From Acidobacteriota bacterium (lineage in GTDB: Bacteria; Acidobacteriota; Terriglobia; UBA7540): 6,097 nt of DNA. The notes beneath the pieces were generated by a model. That model was not told where the DNA came from and did not search any database. It saw nothing but the letters and a program-made list of their open reading frames with translations. Shown here in pieces: positions 1 to 4,893 of the stretch. How positions within the stretch are numbered: position 1 is the stretch's first letter; every line of letters begins with the position of its first letter. A program made the translations under genes and the position numbers. The stretch lies in NCBI GenBank assembly GCA_021828245.1, contig JAKASC010000148.1, positions 1 through 6,097 of the forward strand, given 5' to 3'.

Positions 1-386
1 CCATCAGCGCCCCCGCCAACACCAACGCGCGCGCCCGTGGCAGACGCGCCACGGCTCGCACGGCCTCCGCCAGCGGCTGCTCGCCCACCAGCGGAATGGT
101 GTCAACGGAGATATGCTCACCCCGAATGTTATGCCGGTCGGCCCGTTCGCCACCCGTCCCTTCAATGCCGGAACCGGCGCGTCCCCCCCGTTGCTTGAGC
201 TTGCCATACTCCAGAGGCAGGGTCTTCGCCGTGGGGAAAACTCCGTGCTCACGTGCCAGTTCCGCCGTCGCAGCCCACAAGCGCTCCGAAATCGGCAAGC
301 GCCCGTCGTGTGCGCTCCGCCACCGTTTGAAACGGCGGTAAAGCCTCCCTAGGTTAGGGGAGGATATCAGATCACTTGCTGGCCAT
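1..386 (-). pseudogene. Frameshifted remnant resembling an IS66-type accessory HTH protein, running off the left edge
   Basis: Reading the minus strand, a strong ribosome binding site (AGGAGG) lies 7 bases before ATG at 386-384, but that frame stops after four codons (M-A-S-K-stop, TGA at 374-372). Skipping one base (T at 377) gives a long open frame: M-A-S, then SDLISSPNLGRLYRRF, KRW, then PISERLWAATAELAREHG, FPTAKTLPLEYGKLKQ. This R-R-F-x-R-W ... L-W-A-A-A-x-E-L-A-x-x-H-G ... L-x-Y-x-x-L-K pattern resembles the small helix-turn-helix protein encoded ahead of tnpB and the transposase in many IS66-type elements. That is recognition from memory, not a search. After about residue 65, beside a run of seven C (183-189), the frame stays open to position 1 but no longer looks like the usual family C-terminus, so a second lesion or a fusion is possible. 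No tnpB or transposase is in view. It is probably a dead insertion-sequence relic; an assembly error at 377 is the alternative. Confidence 0.42.
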
Positions 387-393
387 CGTCTGT

Positions 394-399
394 CCTCCT
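394..399 (-). promoter_or_regulatory. Strong Shine-Dalgarno site of the broken IS-type gene
   Basis: The minus strand reads AGGAGG with a 7-base spacer to ATG at 386-384. This is the best ribosome binding site in the left 1 kb and fixes the ancestral start. That start is one base out of phase with the conserved reading frame, which is the main evidence for a frameshift. Confidence 0.5.
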
Positions 400-432
400 C
401 GCCCTCAATGGGCAAAAGGCAGACGTTTGCAA

Positions 433-467
433 TTTCGGTCAGGCGAAGCCATGCAAGCTTGCCGAAA
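433..467. repeat. Nested inverted repeats
   Basis: TTTCGG (433-438) is mirrored by CCGAAA (462-467). Between them lie GGCGAAGCC (442-450, a 3-bp stem) and the perfect 10-bp palindrome GCAAGCTTGC (453-462). The structure covers the 3' end of the Fic-like fragment, between it and the IS-type remnant. It could be a transposon-end or recombination-site relic, or chance; no target duplication is visible. Confidence 0.25.
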
Positions 468-600
468 CCTCACCAATGTTCAGGCCAAGAGCGAGCGGCA
501 ATGGGCCAGGGACAAAAGCCTTGTAGGGCTCTCCTGGCGTTGGCACTGCGACGGGTTGTCCGGTTCGTGGGCGCTCCACGACTGTGCCTCTATTTAGAGC
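439..600 (-). pseudogene. Possible N-terminal fragment of a Fic-domain protein
   Basis: On the minus strand the frame between stops at 606-604 and 441-439 reads A-L-N-R-G-T, later PGEPYKAFVPGPLPLALGL, then ends in HGFA-stop. N-R-G-T ... G-E-x-x-x-A-F-V-P-x-P-L-P is the pattern I know from the extreme N-terminus of Fic (filamentation induced by cAMP) family AMP-transferases, which usually run to about 350-400 residues. Only some 50 residues remain. The Fic catalytic motif HPFxxGNGR is absent, and the expected start codon is replaced by CTA (597-595), with the nearest ATG (602-600) out of frame. If the match is right, this is a truncated, non-functional relic, in keeping with the broken IS-type gene beside it. 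The match rests on about 20 residues, so chance similarity is a real alternative. Confidence 0.33.
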
Positions 601-758
601 ATTTCAGTAAAACGCGCCGTTTCTCCTAACAATGTGTTTTGGTGTGTCCTTAGGTGTGCCCAAGCGGAGGCGACCCTGGGCGAATCTAAGAATATGAAGT
701 GATTGATTCTTCAAGCGCTTTCCTTCGTAGGATCACCTGGATTGGGGCCTTTCGGCGT
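601..758. other. No recognisable gene between the Fic-like fragment and the tRNA-Leu half
   Basis: Nothing coding is convincing on either strand. Small inverted repeats are visible: AAACG/CGTTT around 610-622 and AAGAAT/ATTCTT at 688-693 and 706-711. Neither is followed by a T-run, so neither is called a terminator. The 3' half of tRNA-Leu that should follow position 759 on the minus strand is not here. Confidence 0.4.
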
Positions 759-797
759 TCCTAAGTCTGGCGCGTCTGCCCATTCCGCCACTTTCGC
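759..797 (-). pseudogene. Orphan 5' half of tRNA-Leu(UAG)
   Basis: Reading the minus strand from 797, the sequence matches the 5' half of a class II tRNA-Leu. It has the acceptor strand GCGAAAG (797-791), TG, a D arm with GCGG and CGC stem strands, the anticodon 5' strand CCAGA (770-766), and the loop CTTAGGA with anticodon TAG (763-761). The expected 3' anticodon strand TCTGG, the variable arm, the T arm and the acceptor strand CTTTCGC are all missing. A CGCC-GAAA-GGC stretch (757-747) might be a leftover variable arm, but nothing after it folds as a tRNA. The half lies about 100 bases downstream of tRNA-Pro, in the same orientation. It therefore looks like a tRNA gene split or truncated at the anticodon, a common crossover point for integrases. 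It cannot be a working tRNA as it stands. Confidence 0.62.
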
Positions 798-835
798 AGA
801 AGACCCAGGCATTTTAACATTCAGGATCTCGTTCC

Positions 836-880
836 CAAGAGCCTCTTGTTCCGTCGGATCGGTTATCCCACCCTGATCCG
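836..880. repeat. Two inverted repeats just downstream of tRNA-Pro
   Basis: CGGATC (855-860) and GATCCG (875-880) are 6-bp arms around a 14-base loop, starting 15 bases past the tRNA 3' end. Further on, CAAGAG (836-841) and CTCTTG (843-848) form a palindrome around C842. They could be 3' processing or termination structures of the tRNA transcript, but no U-tract follows either one. Confidence 0.3.
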
Positions 881-894
881 TGGCGGCGATGAAT

Positions 895-971
895 TGGTCG
901 GGACGGCCGGATTTGAACCGGCGACCACTTGCACCCCAAGCAAGTGCGCTACCAGGCTGCGCTACGTCCCG
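895..971 (-). tRNA. tRNA-Pro, anticodon GGG, CCA encoded
   Basis: A complete 77-base cloverleaf reads on the minus strand. Acceptor stem CGGGACG (971-965) pairs with CGTCCCG. The D arm is GCGC/GCGC, and the anticodon stem CTTGC/GCAAG encloses the loop TTGGGGT, which puts GGG at 937-935. The variable loop has five bases, the T arm is GCCGG/CCGGC with loop TTCAAAT, and A then CCA follow at 898-895. Every stem pairs fully. It reads CCC and CCU proline codons. It lies about 100 bases downstream of merR on the same strand and has its own candidate promoter at 1065-1094. Confidence 0.97.
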
Positions 972-1029
972 GCCCTGGCTAACAAGAGATCCGCGCGAAG
1001 GGTGGAAACCCGGCAAAGCGTGACGCGCG

Positions 1030-1044
1030 CGTGGCGCATCCACG
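1030..1044. repeat. Small hairpin in the merR to tRNA-Pro spacer
   Basis: CGTGG (1030-1034) and CCACG (1040-1044) enclose CGCAT. It lies inside a wider inverted repeat, AGCGTGA (1017-1023) and TCACGCT (1063-1069). There is no T-run on either strand. It may be a weak pause or stop after merR or a leader structure of the tRNA transcript; the role is unproven. Confidence 0.25.
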
Positions 1045-1064
1045 ACCCTTGGCGGCTCGCTTTC

Positions 1065-1094
1065 ACGCTAGCATTGGCGCGAAAGCAATGTCAA
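1065..1094 (-). promoter_or_regulatory. Candidate sigma-70-type promoter for tRNA-Pro
   Basis: On the minus strand a perfect -35 TTGACA (1094-1089) is followed after 18 bases by TAGCGT (1070-1065), with TGC directly before it as an extended -10. The -35 lies in the last codons of merR and the -10 begins at the merR stop codon TAG. The predicted start near 1058 leaves about 87 leader bases before the tRNA. The -10 matches only three of six consensus bases. Confidence 0.4.
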
Positions 1095-1478
1095 GATTGC
1101 CTCGAGCTCCCGCTGAATGGCGCGCAACGGAGAGGTCTCAAGCTTGGCGGCCGCGGGTGGCGCCATCGTCCGGCCGCCGTTCACTTCCTCGGCAAGTCGT
1201 TTCCGCGCGCCCTCGATGGTGAAGCCTTGCTCATAGAGTAGGCGTTTGATGGCCAGCACCATCTCCACATCCTCGCGGCGATAAAGGCGATGACCGGTGG
1301 GGCTTTTTGTGGGTTTCAGCAAGGGGAACTCGGTTTCCCAATAGCGGAGGACATACGGCTTGGTCTCCGCCAACTCACTCACCTCGCCGATCCGGAAATA
1401 ACGCTTGTCAGGTATTTCCACCCTGGCGACGTTCTCCCTGGGGTGCCGGTTTCTGCGCATCACGCGGCCTTTCGGCAT
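1068..1478 (-). CDS. MerR-family HTH transcriptional regulator
   Basis: A 136-residue protein with a MerR-type winged helix at about residues 27-97: RYFRIGEVSELAETKPYVLR, then YWETEFPLL, then the wing segment GHRLYRREDVEMVLAIKRLL, then L-Y-E-Q-G-F-T-I-E-G-A-R. MerR proteins bind DNA as dimers and distort promoter spacers. The C-terminus (about 110-136) is a short helix likely for dimerisation, with no obvious cysteine metal site or ligand domain, so the signal is unknown. The R-Y-F-x-I-G-E-V-S-E-L ... P-x-V-L-R-Y-W-E form is the subtype found beside ihfA in many proteobacteria. The ATG at 1478 was chosen because it has AGGTGG just upstream and lies about 22 bases past the predicted transcription start. 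Earlier in-frame ATGs at 1616 and 1508 precede or lie inside the promoter. ATG 1460 remains possible. Downstream on the same strand is tRNA-Pro. Confidence 0.88.
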   Translation of the reverse strand: MPKGRVMRRNRHPRENVARVEIPDKRYFRIGEVSELAETKPYVLRYWETEFPLLKPTKSPTGHRLYRREDVEMVLAIKRLLYEQGFTIEGARKRLAEEVNGGRTMAPPAAAKLETSPLRAIQRELEAILTLLSRQC

Positions 1479-1506
1479 GAGTTCCCACCTACCGAGCCTG
1501 GTTGCC

Positions 1507-1535
1507 ATCTTAGAGAAGCCGTGCCAGAGCGTCAA
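1507..1535 (-). promoter_or_regulatory. Sigma-70-type promoter of merR
   Basis: On the minus strand TTGACG (1535-1530) and TAAGAT (1512-1507) are separated by exactly 17 bases. Transcription should begin near 1500, giving a short leader with AGGTGG before ATG 1478. The spacer is of normal length, not the 19-20 bases typical of MerR-activated promoters. Confidence 0.6.
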
Positions 1536-1587
1536 GCGGAGAGTAGCGGAAGCTCCAGAGCCAGCAAGGAACACCGAAGAAGGAAAC

Positions 1588-1617
1588 TTTCCGGTCCGGC
1601 TCTGCTTGGGATACAAT
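1588..1617 (+). promoter_or_regulatory. Candidate promoter of the ROK kinase gene
   Basis: A good -10, TACAAT (1612-1617), has only a weak -35 candidate, TTTCCG at 1588-1593, with an 18-base spacer. The predicted start near 1624 lies about 40 bases before ATG 1664. The -10 contains the first two bases of the upstream ATG at 1616, so that ATG would not be on this transcript. It is divergent from the merR promoter, about 55 bases away between the -10 elements' outer limits and the kinase -35. Confidence 0.4.
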
Positions 1618-1663
1618 GGCCGAGCTTCGAGTAGAGCGCCCGCGGGAAAGGCACGCGAAGATC

Positions 1664-2653
1664 ATGCGAAGGCTCATCATAGGGATTGACATTGGCGGGA
1701 CCAAAGTGGCCGGCGGATTGGTCACGCCGCAAGGTCGCTTGGTCAAGTCGCTCATTCTACCCACCCACGCCGAACGTGGTTACGCCGCCAGCCTGGCGCA
1801 AATCCTGACGCTCATCCAACAATTGCACGATGCGGCGGGTGGACCGGAGGCTTTGGAAGGGATCGGTCTGCTGGCGCCGGGACCGCTCAACCCGCACACG
1901 GGCTTGGTTATCAACCCGCCCAATCTGCCGGGTTGGAAGAACGTCAAGCTGGCGGAGAAAGTTGAACGCCGGTTCCACGTTAAGGCCAAGGTGGAGAATG
2001 ATGCCAACGCCGCTGGGTTGGCGGAAGTATTGTTCGGCGCGGCCGTCGGCCACCGTCACGTCTTTTACGTTACCGTCTCCACCGGCATTGGCACGGGGAT
2101 TATCATTAACAGGAAAATCTATCACGGTAAGAACGGCGTTGCGGGCGAGGGCGGTCACGTCTGCGTGGACTATCACAGCCCCTACCGCTGCGGCTGCGGT
2201 TCGTTCGGATGCATTGAGGCGCTGGCCGCCGGGCCCGCCATGGTGCGTCGCGCTCAGGTTCACCTGTTGCAGGACCACACTCAGCCGAGCTTGCTGCGCG
2301 ATTTGACGCACGGTCAACTGAACCGCTTGACTCCTCAACTGATCGCTCAGGCCGCCGAGAGCGGCGACGCCGTCGCAAAATTCATTGTCGAGCAAACCGG
2401 CTTCTTCCTGGGCGTGTGGTTGGGAGGGATGATCGCTTTGTTCGATCCTGATGCCATTGTCATCGGCGGCGGCGTGGCCCAGATTGGCAAGCCCTTGTTT
2501 CAAGCCATCCGCAACACGATTCCCTACCATTCTATCAACCCCAACTTAGCCCGCCGGGTGCCCTTGCTCCGTGCCAAGCTCAACAAGAACGTCGGCATCT
2601 ACGGCGCCGCGGCTTTGTTTCTTCGCGCCGGAGTTGAGGCGGAGAATTTCTAG
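1664..2653 (+). CDS. ROK-family sugar kinase, probable glucokinase
   Basis: A 329-residue protein of normal ROK length without the extra N-terminal DNA-binding domain of ROK repressors, so an enzyme rather than a regulator. Residues 6-20 hold the phosphate loop (G-I-D-I-G-G-T-K-V-A-G-G). E-N-D-A-N-A-A-G at 111-118 contains the catalytic base Asp113. S-T-G-I-G-T-G at 139-145 is the second phosphate motif. The ROK sugar/zinc signature follows: E162-G-G-H165, then C176-G-C178-G-x-x-G-C183-x-E185, giving zinc ligands His165, Cys176, Cys178 and Cys183. F-D-P-D-A-I-V-I-G-G-G-V at 260-271 is the adenosine motif. It should phosphorylate glucose or a related hexose in the cytoplasm using ATP (some members use polyphosphate); exact substrate is inferred. 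ATG 1664 begins at the family's usual N-terminus. An in-frame ATG at 1616 overlaps the -10 element and adds 16 unconserved residues. No operon partner is visible. Confidence 0.9.
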   Translation: MRRLIIGIDIGGTKVAGGLVTPQGRLVKSLILPTHAERGYAASLAQILTLIQQLHDAAGGPEALEGIGLLAPGPLNPHTGLVINPPNLPGWKNVKLAEKVERRFHVKAKVENDANAAGLAEVLFGAAVGHRHVFYVTVSTGIGTGIIINRKIYHGKNGVAGEGGHVCVDYHSPYRCGCGSFGCIEALAAGPAMVRRAQVHLLQDHTQPSLLRDLTHGQLNRLTPQLIAQAAESGDAVAKFIVEQTGFFLGVWLGGMIALFDPDAIVIGGGVAQIGKPLFQAIRNTIPYHSINPNLARRVPLLRAKLNKNVGIYGAAALFLRAGVEAENF

Positions 2654-2695
2654 CGCTCATCCGCCGTCTATTGGAAAGTCGCTATCGCCTTGCGC

Positions 2696-2723
2696 TCCCG
2701 CCCGAGCACGGCCGCGAGCGGGA
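2696..2723. repeat. Inverted repeat between the kinase and purC, possible weak terminator
   Basis: TCCCGC (2696-2701) and GCGGGA (2718-2723) pair around a 16-base GC-rich loop, about 43 bases past the kinase stop. No T-run follows. A second pair, GAGAAA (2737-2742) and TTTCTC (2759-2764), lies just after. Termination here is plausible but not shown. Confidence 0.25.
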
Positions 2724-2794
2724 TGGTGTGGGTTGAGAGAAAATTCTTTCGCAACACCTTTCTCGGGCATGGGCATCGCGACGAAGTTTTCCGT

Positions 2795-2822
2795 TTGACA
2801 ACGGCGGCAGTTGTTCTACAAT
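2795..2822 (+). promoter_or_regulatory. Sigma-70-type promoter of purC
   Basis: A perfect -35 TTGACA (2795-2800), a 16-base spacer and TACAAT (2817-2822) form a strong promoter. The -10 ends inside the ATG at 2821, so that ATG cannot be the start on this transcript. Initiation near 2829 leaves about 12 bases to ATG 2842 or 24 to ATG 2854, and no Shine-Dalgarno is visible before either. Confidence 0.65.
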
Positions 2823-2853
2823 GACGGCTATCCCAGTTTTTATGATTCCGACG

Positions 2854-3750
2854 ATGCCTAATTCGACGTTGTTACAAACCCAATTAGAAGGTGTTCGGCT
2901 ATTCTCGCGCGGAAAGGTTCGCGATGTTTACGAGGTGGATGGCGACCATCTGCTCATCGTGGCGACGGACCGGATCTCTGCCTTTGATGTTGTTTTGAGC
3001 GAGGGCATTCCCGACAAAGGGAAAGTGCTTAACCAGCTTTCTCGCTTTTGGTTCGAGCGCTTTCGTGACCGTGTGGCCAGTCACTTCGTAACGACTCGGG
3101 TCGAGGATTACCCCGCAAGGTTACGGGCACAGGCGGATCAACTGGAAGGGCGCTCGATGCTTGTAAAAAAGGCCAAGCCCTTCCCCATCGAGTGCGTGGT
3201 GCGAGGCTATCTTGCCGGCTCCGGCTGGAAGGAATATCAAGCCTCCCAATCCGTTTGCGGGGTTAAGTTGCCGAGCGGCCTCACAGAGTCAGCCCGACTC
3301 GAGGAGCCCATTTTTACGCCGGCCACCAAAAGCACGACAGGGCACGACGAAAACATTTCATTCGAAGAAGCAGCCCGACGCATCGGTCAGGCGGAAGCGG
3401 AGAAACTCCGCGCCCTCAGCCTGGAGGTTTATCGCGAAGGCCGTCAATACGCCGAATCGCGCGGCATTCTGATTGCCGATACCAAGTTTGAGTGGGGCGT
3501 TTGCGAGGACGAAATCATTCTGATTGACGAGGTGCTGACGCCGGATTCTTCGCGCTTTTGGCCGGCGGAGGGGTACGCGCCCGGACGGCCTCAGCCTTCC
3601 TTCGACAAGCAATTCGTGCGCGATTATTTGGAATCCGTCCAGTGGAATAAAGAGCCGCCTCCGCCCCCGCTTCCCGCCGAAGTCGTGCAAAAGACCAGCG
3701 AGAAATACCGCGAGGCGTACTGCCGATTGACCGGTCGGGAGTTGGAGTAA
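2854..3750 (+). CDS. purC: Phosphoribosylaminoimidazole-succinocarboxamide synthase (SAICAR synthetase)
   Basis: PurC joins CAIR and aspartate with ATP to give SAICAR, the eighth step of de novo IMP synthesis, in the cytosol. From ATG 2854 the protein has 298 residues, the length of the longer (about 300-residue, yeast ADE1-like) bacterial form. Family signatures are intact: the ATP-binding start R19-G-K-V-R-D-V-Y26, A-T-D-R-I-S-A-F-D at 37-45, the SAICAR signature PIECVVRGYLAGSGWKEY at 111-128, L-I-A-D-T-K-F-E at 206-213 and L-I-D-E-V-L-T-P-D-S-S-R-F-W at 223-236. A proline run (five P, 268-272) precedes the C-terminal helix. In-frame ATGs at 2821 and 2842 are alternatives; 2821 overlaps the -10 element. 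It has a strong promoter directly upstream and is followed after 24 bases by cvpA, so the two are probably co-transcribed. Confidence 0.96.
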   Translation: MPNSTLLQTQLEGVRLFSRGKVRDVYEVDGDHLLIVATDRISAFDVVLSEGIPDKGKVLNQLSRFWFERFRDRVASHFVTTRVEDYPARLRAQADQLEGRSMLVKKAKPFPIECVVRGYLAGSGWKEYQASQSVCGVKLPSGLTESARLEEPIFTPATKSTTGHDENISFEEAARRIGQAEAEKLRALSLEVYREGRQYAESRGILIADTKFEWGVCEDEIILIDEVLTPDSSRFWPAEGYAPGRPQPSFDKQFVRDYLESVQWNKEPPPPPLPAEVVQKTSEKYREAYCRLTGRELE

Positions 3751-3774
3751 GCCCACATCAGCCGGGCGCATACG

Positions 3775-4332
3775 ATGGGACCCTGGAATTGGCTCGATTG
3801 GGTCATGGCCGCCATTTTGGCAGGCTCGGTGGTCGCGGCCATTTTGAAAGGTTTTGTCCGAGAACTTATTACGCTGGCATCCTTGATCGCCGCACTCGTG
3901 GTGGCGGCGCTGGGATATCCGCGAGCGGGAGCGTGGTTTGACGATCTAACACGCTCTCACGCGATTGCTCTTGGCGTCGGCTTTCTGGCCCTTTTTTGCG
4001 GGACGCTCCTCATTGGAGCGATCCTGGGAATGCTGGCGCAGAAGCTGGTGAAGGCAGCCAAGCTGGAGTGGTTTGACCGGTTCTTAGGCGGCCTTTTCGG
4101 CTTGGTGCGCGGTTTGGTGATTGACTCGGTGTTATTGATGGCGCTGATGGCTTTCTCCATCAAGCCTCGTGCAGTTGGACAATCCCGTCTGGCCCCTTAC
4201 GTCTCAGCCGGAGCCCAACTCATTGTTCTGGCCATGCCGGGCAAGCTGAGGGAACAGTTCAGAGAGGGGTTTGACAAGTTCCGTGGCTCCCTGGCCGCAA
4301 AGGACCGGCGAGCCTTACGTTCGACCCCCTAG
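3775..4332 (+). CDS. CvpA-family inner membrane protein
   Basis: A 185-residue protein of the CvpA (colicin V production) family with four predicted membrane segments, at about 8-27, 31-48, 62-88 and 103-128, and a charged, probably cytoplasmic C-terminal tail from 130 on. Family landmarks are N-W-L-D-W at 5-9, the K-G-F-V-R-E loop at 25-30 between segments 1 and 2, and F-D-R-F-L-G-G-L-F-G-L-V-R-G at 100-113. The molecular function of CvpA is not settled; in enterobacteria it is linked to colicin V export and to envelope or bile stress, and it sits beside purF. Here it follows purC by 24 bases, another purine neighbour. No convincing Shine-Dalgarno precedes ATG 3775, so translational coupling to purC is possible. 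The Fis-like gene starts 32 bases after its stop. Confidence 0.88.
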   Translation: MGPWNWLDWVMAAILAGSVVAAILKGFVRELITLASLIAALVVAALGYPRAGAWFDDLTRSHAIALGVGFLALFCGTLLIGAILGMLAQKLVKAAKLEWFDRFLGGLFGLVRGLVIDSVLLMALMAFSIKPRAVGQSRLAPYVSAGAQLIVLAMPGKLREQFREGFDKFRGSLAAKDRRALRSTP

Positions 4333-4364
4333 GCCCCTGAACCTCGTATCTGTGGAGTGCGGCC

Positions 4365-4595
4365 GTGAAAGAGCAGCTCGAAGCCTTGGTCAATCAGCTC
4401 GTCGAGCAGGGCGTGGATTTTGAGGACGCCGTCAACGAATTCGAGAAGAGGTTCATCCGCAAGGTCCTCGAGAAAAACAACGGCAATCAATCCAAGACAG
4501 CGCAATTGCTCGGCATCCATCGCAACACGCTCAGTCGAAAGATTGAGCAGTTCGGGCTGGACCATCGCCCCGGCCCTCGGCGCCGCCGCCGCTAA
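4365..4595 (+). CDS. Small Fis-type helix-turn-helix DNA-binding protein
   Basis: A 76-residue protein starting at GTG 4365, with GGAG at 4354-4357 (7-base spacer). Residues 1-25 are an acidic helix (EQLEALVNQLVEQGVDFEDA) probably used for dimerisation. Residues 26-66 form a Fis/NtrC-type HTH: F-E-K-R-F-I-R-K-V-L-E-K-N-N-G-N-Q-S-K-T-A-Q-L-L-G-I-H-R-N-T-L-S-R-K-I. It ends in a basic tail of five arginines. Unlike NtrC-type activators it has no AAA+ or receiver domain, so it may act like Fis, as a bending protein or local regulator. Such stand-alone proteins are familiar to me from Acidobacteriota. It is the last gene of the purC-cvpA unit by orientation and spacing, and lies about 300 bases before the T6SS genes. 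A regulatory link to them is only suggested by position. Confidence 0.85.
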   Translation: MKEQLEALVNQLVEQGVDFEDAVNEFEKRFIRKVLEKNNGNQSKTAQLLGIHRNTLSRKIEQFGLDHRPGPRRRRR

Positions 4596-4861
4596 TCCCC
4601 AAAAGCGATAGAGTCATTACCGGCTCCTTGCCCATGAACATATTGTGGAGGGGAAGCGCCCGTTAGGGCACAGGGGGTGTTTGCGACAAGGTTGCTTCCA
4701 TCCTCAGCATTGACACTAAAATCAGGATAGGTAAATCTAGGGAGGACGTTGTCTTGAGGGACATACGCAGCCGGTGGCCGAAGCTGCTCCTCGAGGGAGG
4801 GGGGAATTGTCCACACCGCAACCGCGTTCACGGGTAGAGAGCTTAACTGAGGGAGCTAGGC
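4596..4861. other. Intergenic region between the Fis-like gene and the T6SS genes
   Basis: No gene is firmly supported. On the minus strand a frame from GTG 4831 to 4592 is open for 79 codons with a balanced composition, but it lacks a ribosome binding site, overlaps the end of the Fis-like gene and matches no family I know. A GCCC-GTTA-GGGC hairpin lies at 4658-4669 without a T-run. TTGACA at 4710-4715 lacks a good -10 (at 17 bases the hexamer is AAATCT). I see no clear terminator and no sigma-54 -24/-12 site, though T6SS clusters often use one. Confidence 0.35.
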
Positions 4862-4890
4862 TTGACAGCCTTTGGGCACTAGGATATAAG
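4862..4890 (+). promoter_or_regulatory. Near-consensus sigma-70-type promoter overlapping the tssJ start region
   Basis: TTGACA (4862-4867), exactly 17 bases, then TATAAG (4885-4890) make the best promoter match in the window. Initiation is expected near 4897, just after GTG 4894-4896, the best start of the lipoprotein. The ribosome binding candidate AGGA (4881-4884) lies in the spacer. Either the mRNA is leaderless, or the match is fortuitous and transcription begins further upstream. Confidence 0.45.
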
Positions 4891-4893
4891 AAG

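Noticed and set aside
376..629. Two overlapping plus-strand frames of 73 codons each
   Set aside because: They contain no recognisable motif, lack ribosome binding sites and lie over the Fic-like and IS-type relics read on the other strand.
711..1043. A 110-codon minus-strand frame running through tRNA-Pro and the tRNA-Leu half
   Set aside because: Its D-V-A-Q-P-G-S-A-L-A-W-G and A-K-V-A-E-W segments are simply translations of the two tRNA sequences, a well-known source of false proteins.
1757..2530. A 257-codon minus-strand frame inside the kinase gene
   Set aside because: It is antisense to an ROK kinase with all catalytic and zinc motifs intact; high GC favours such antisense open frames.
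4774..4893. A 40-residue N-terminal extension of the TssJ-like protein
   Set aside because: It would place the signal peptide and lipobox in the interior of the protein, and it spans the best promoter match in the window.
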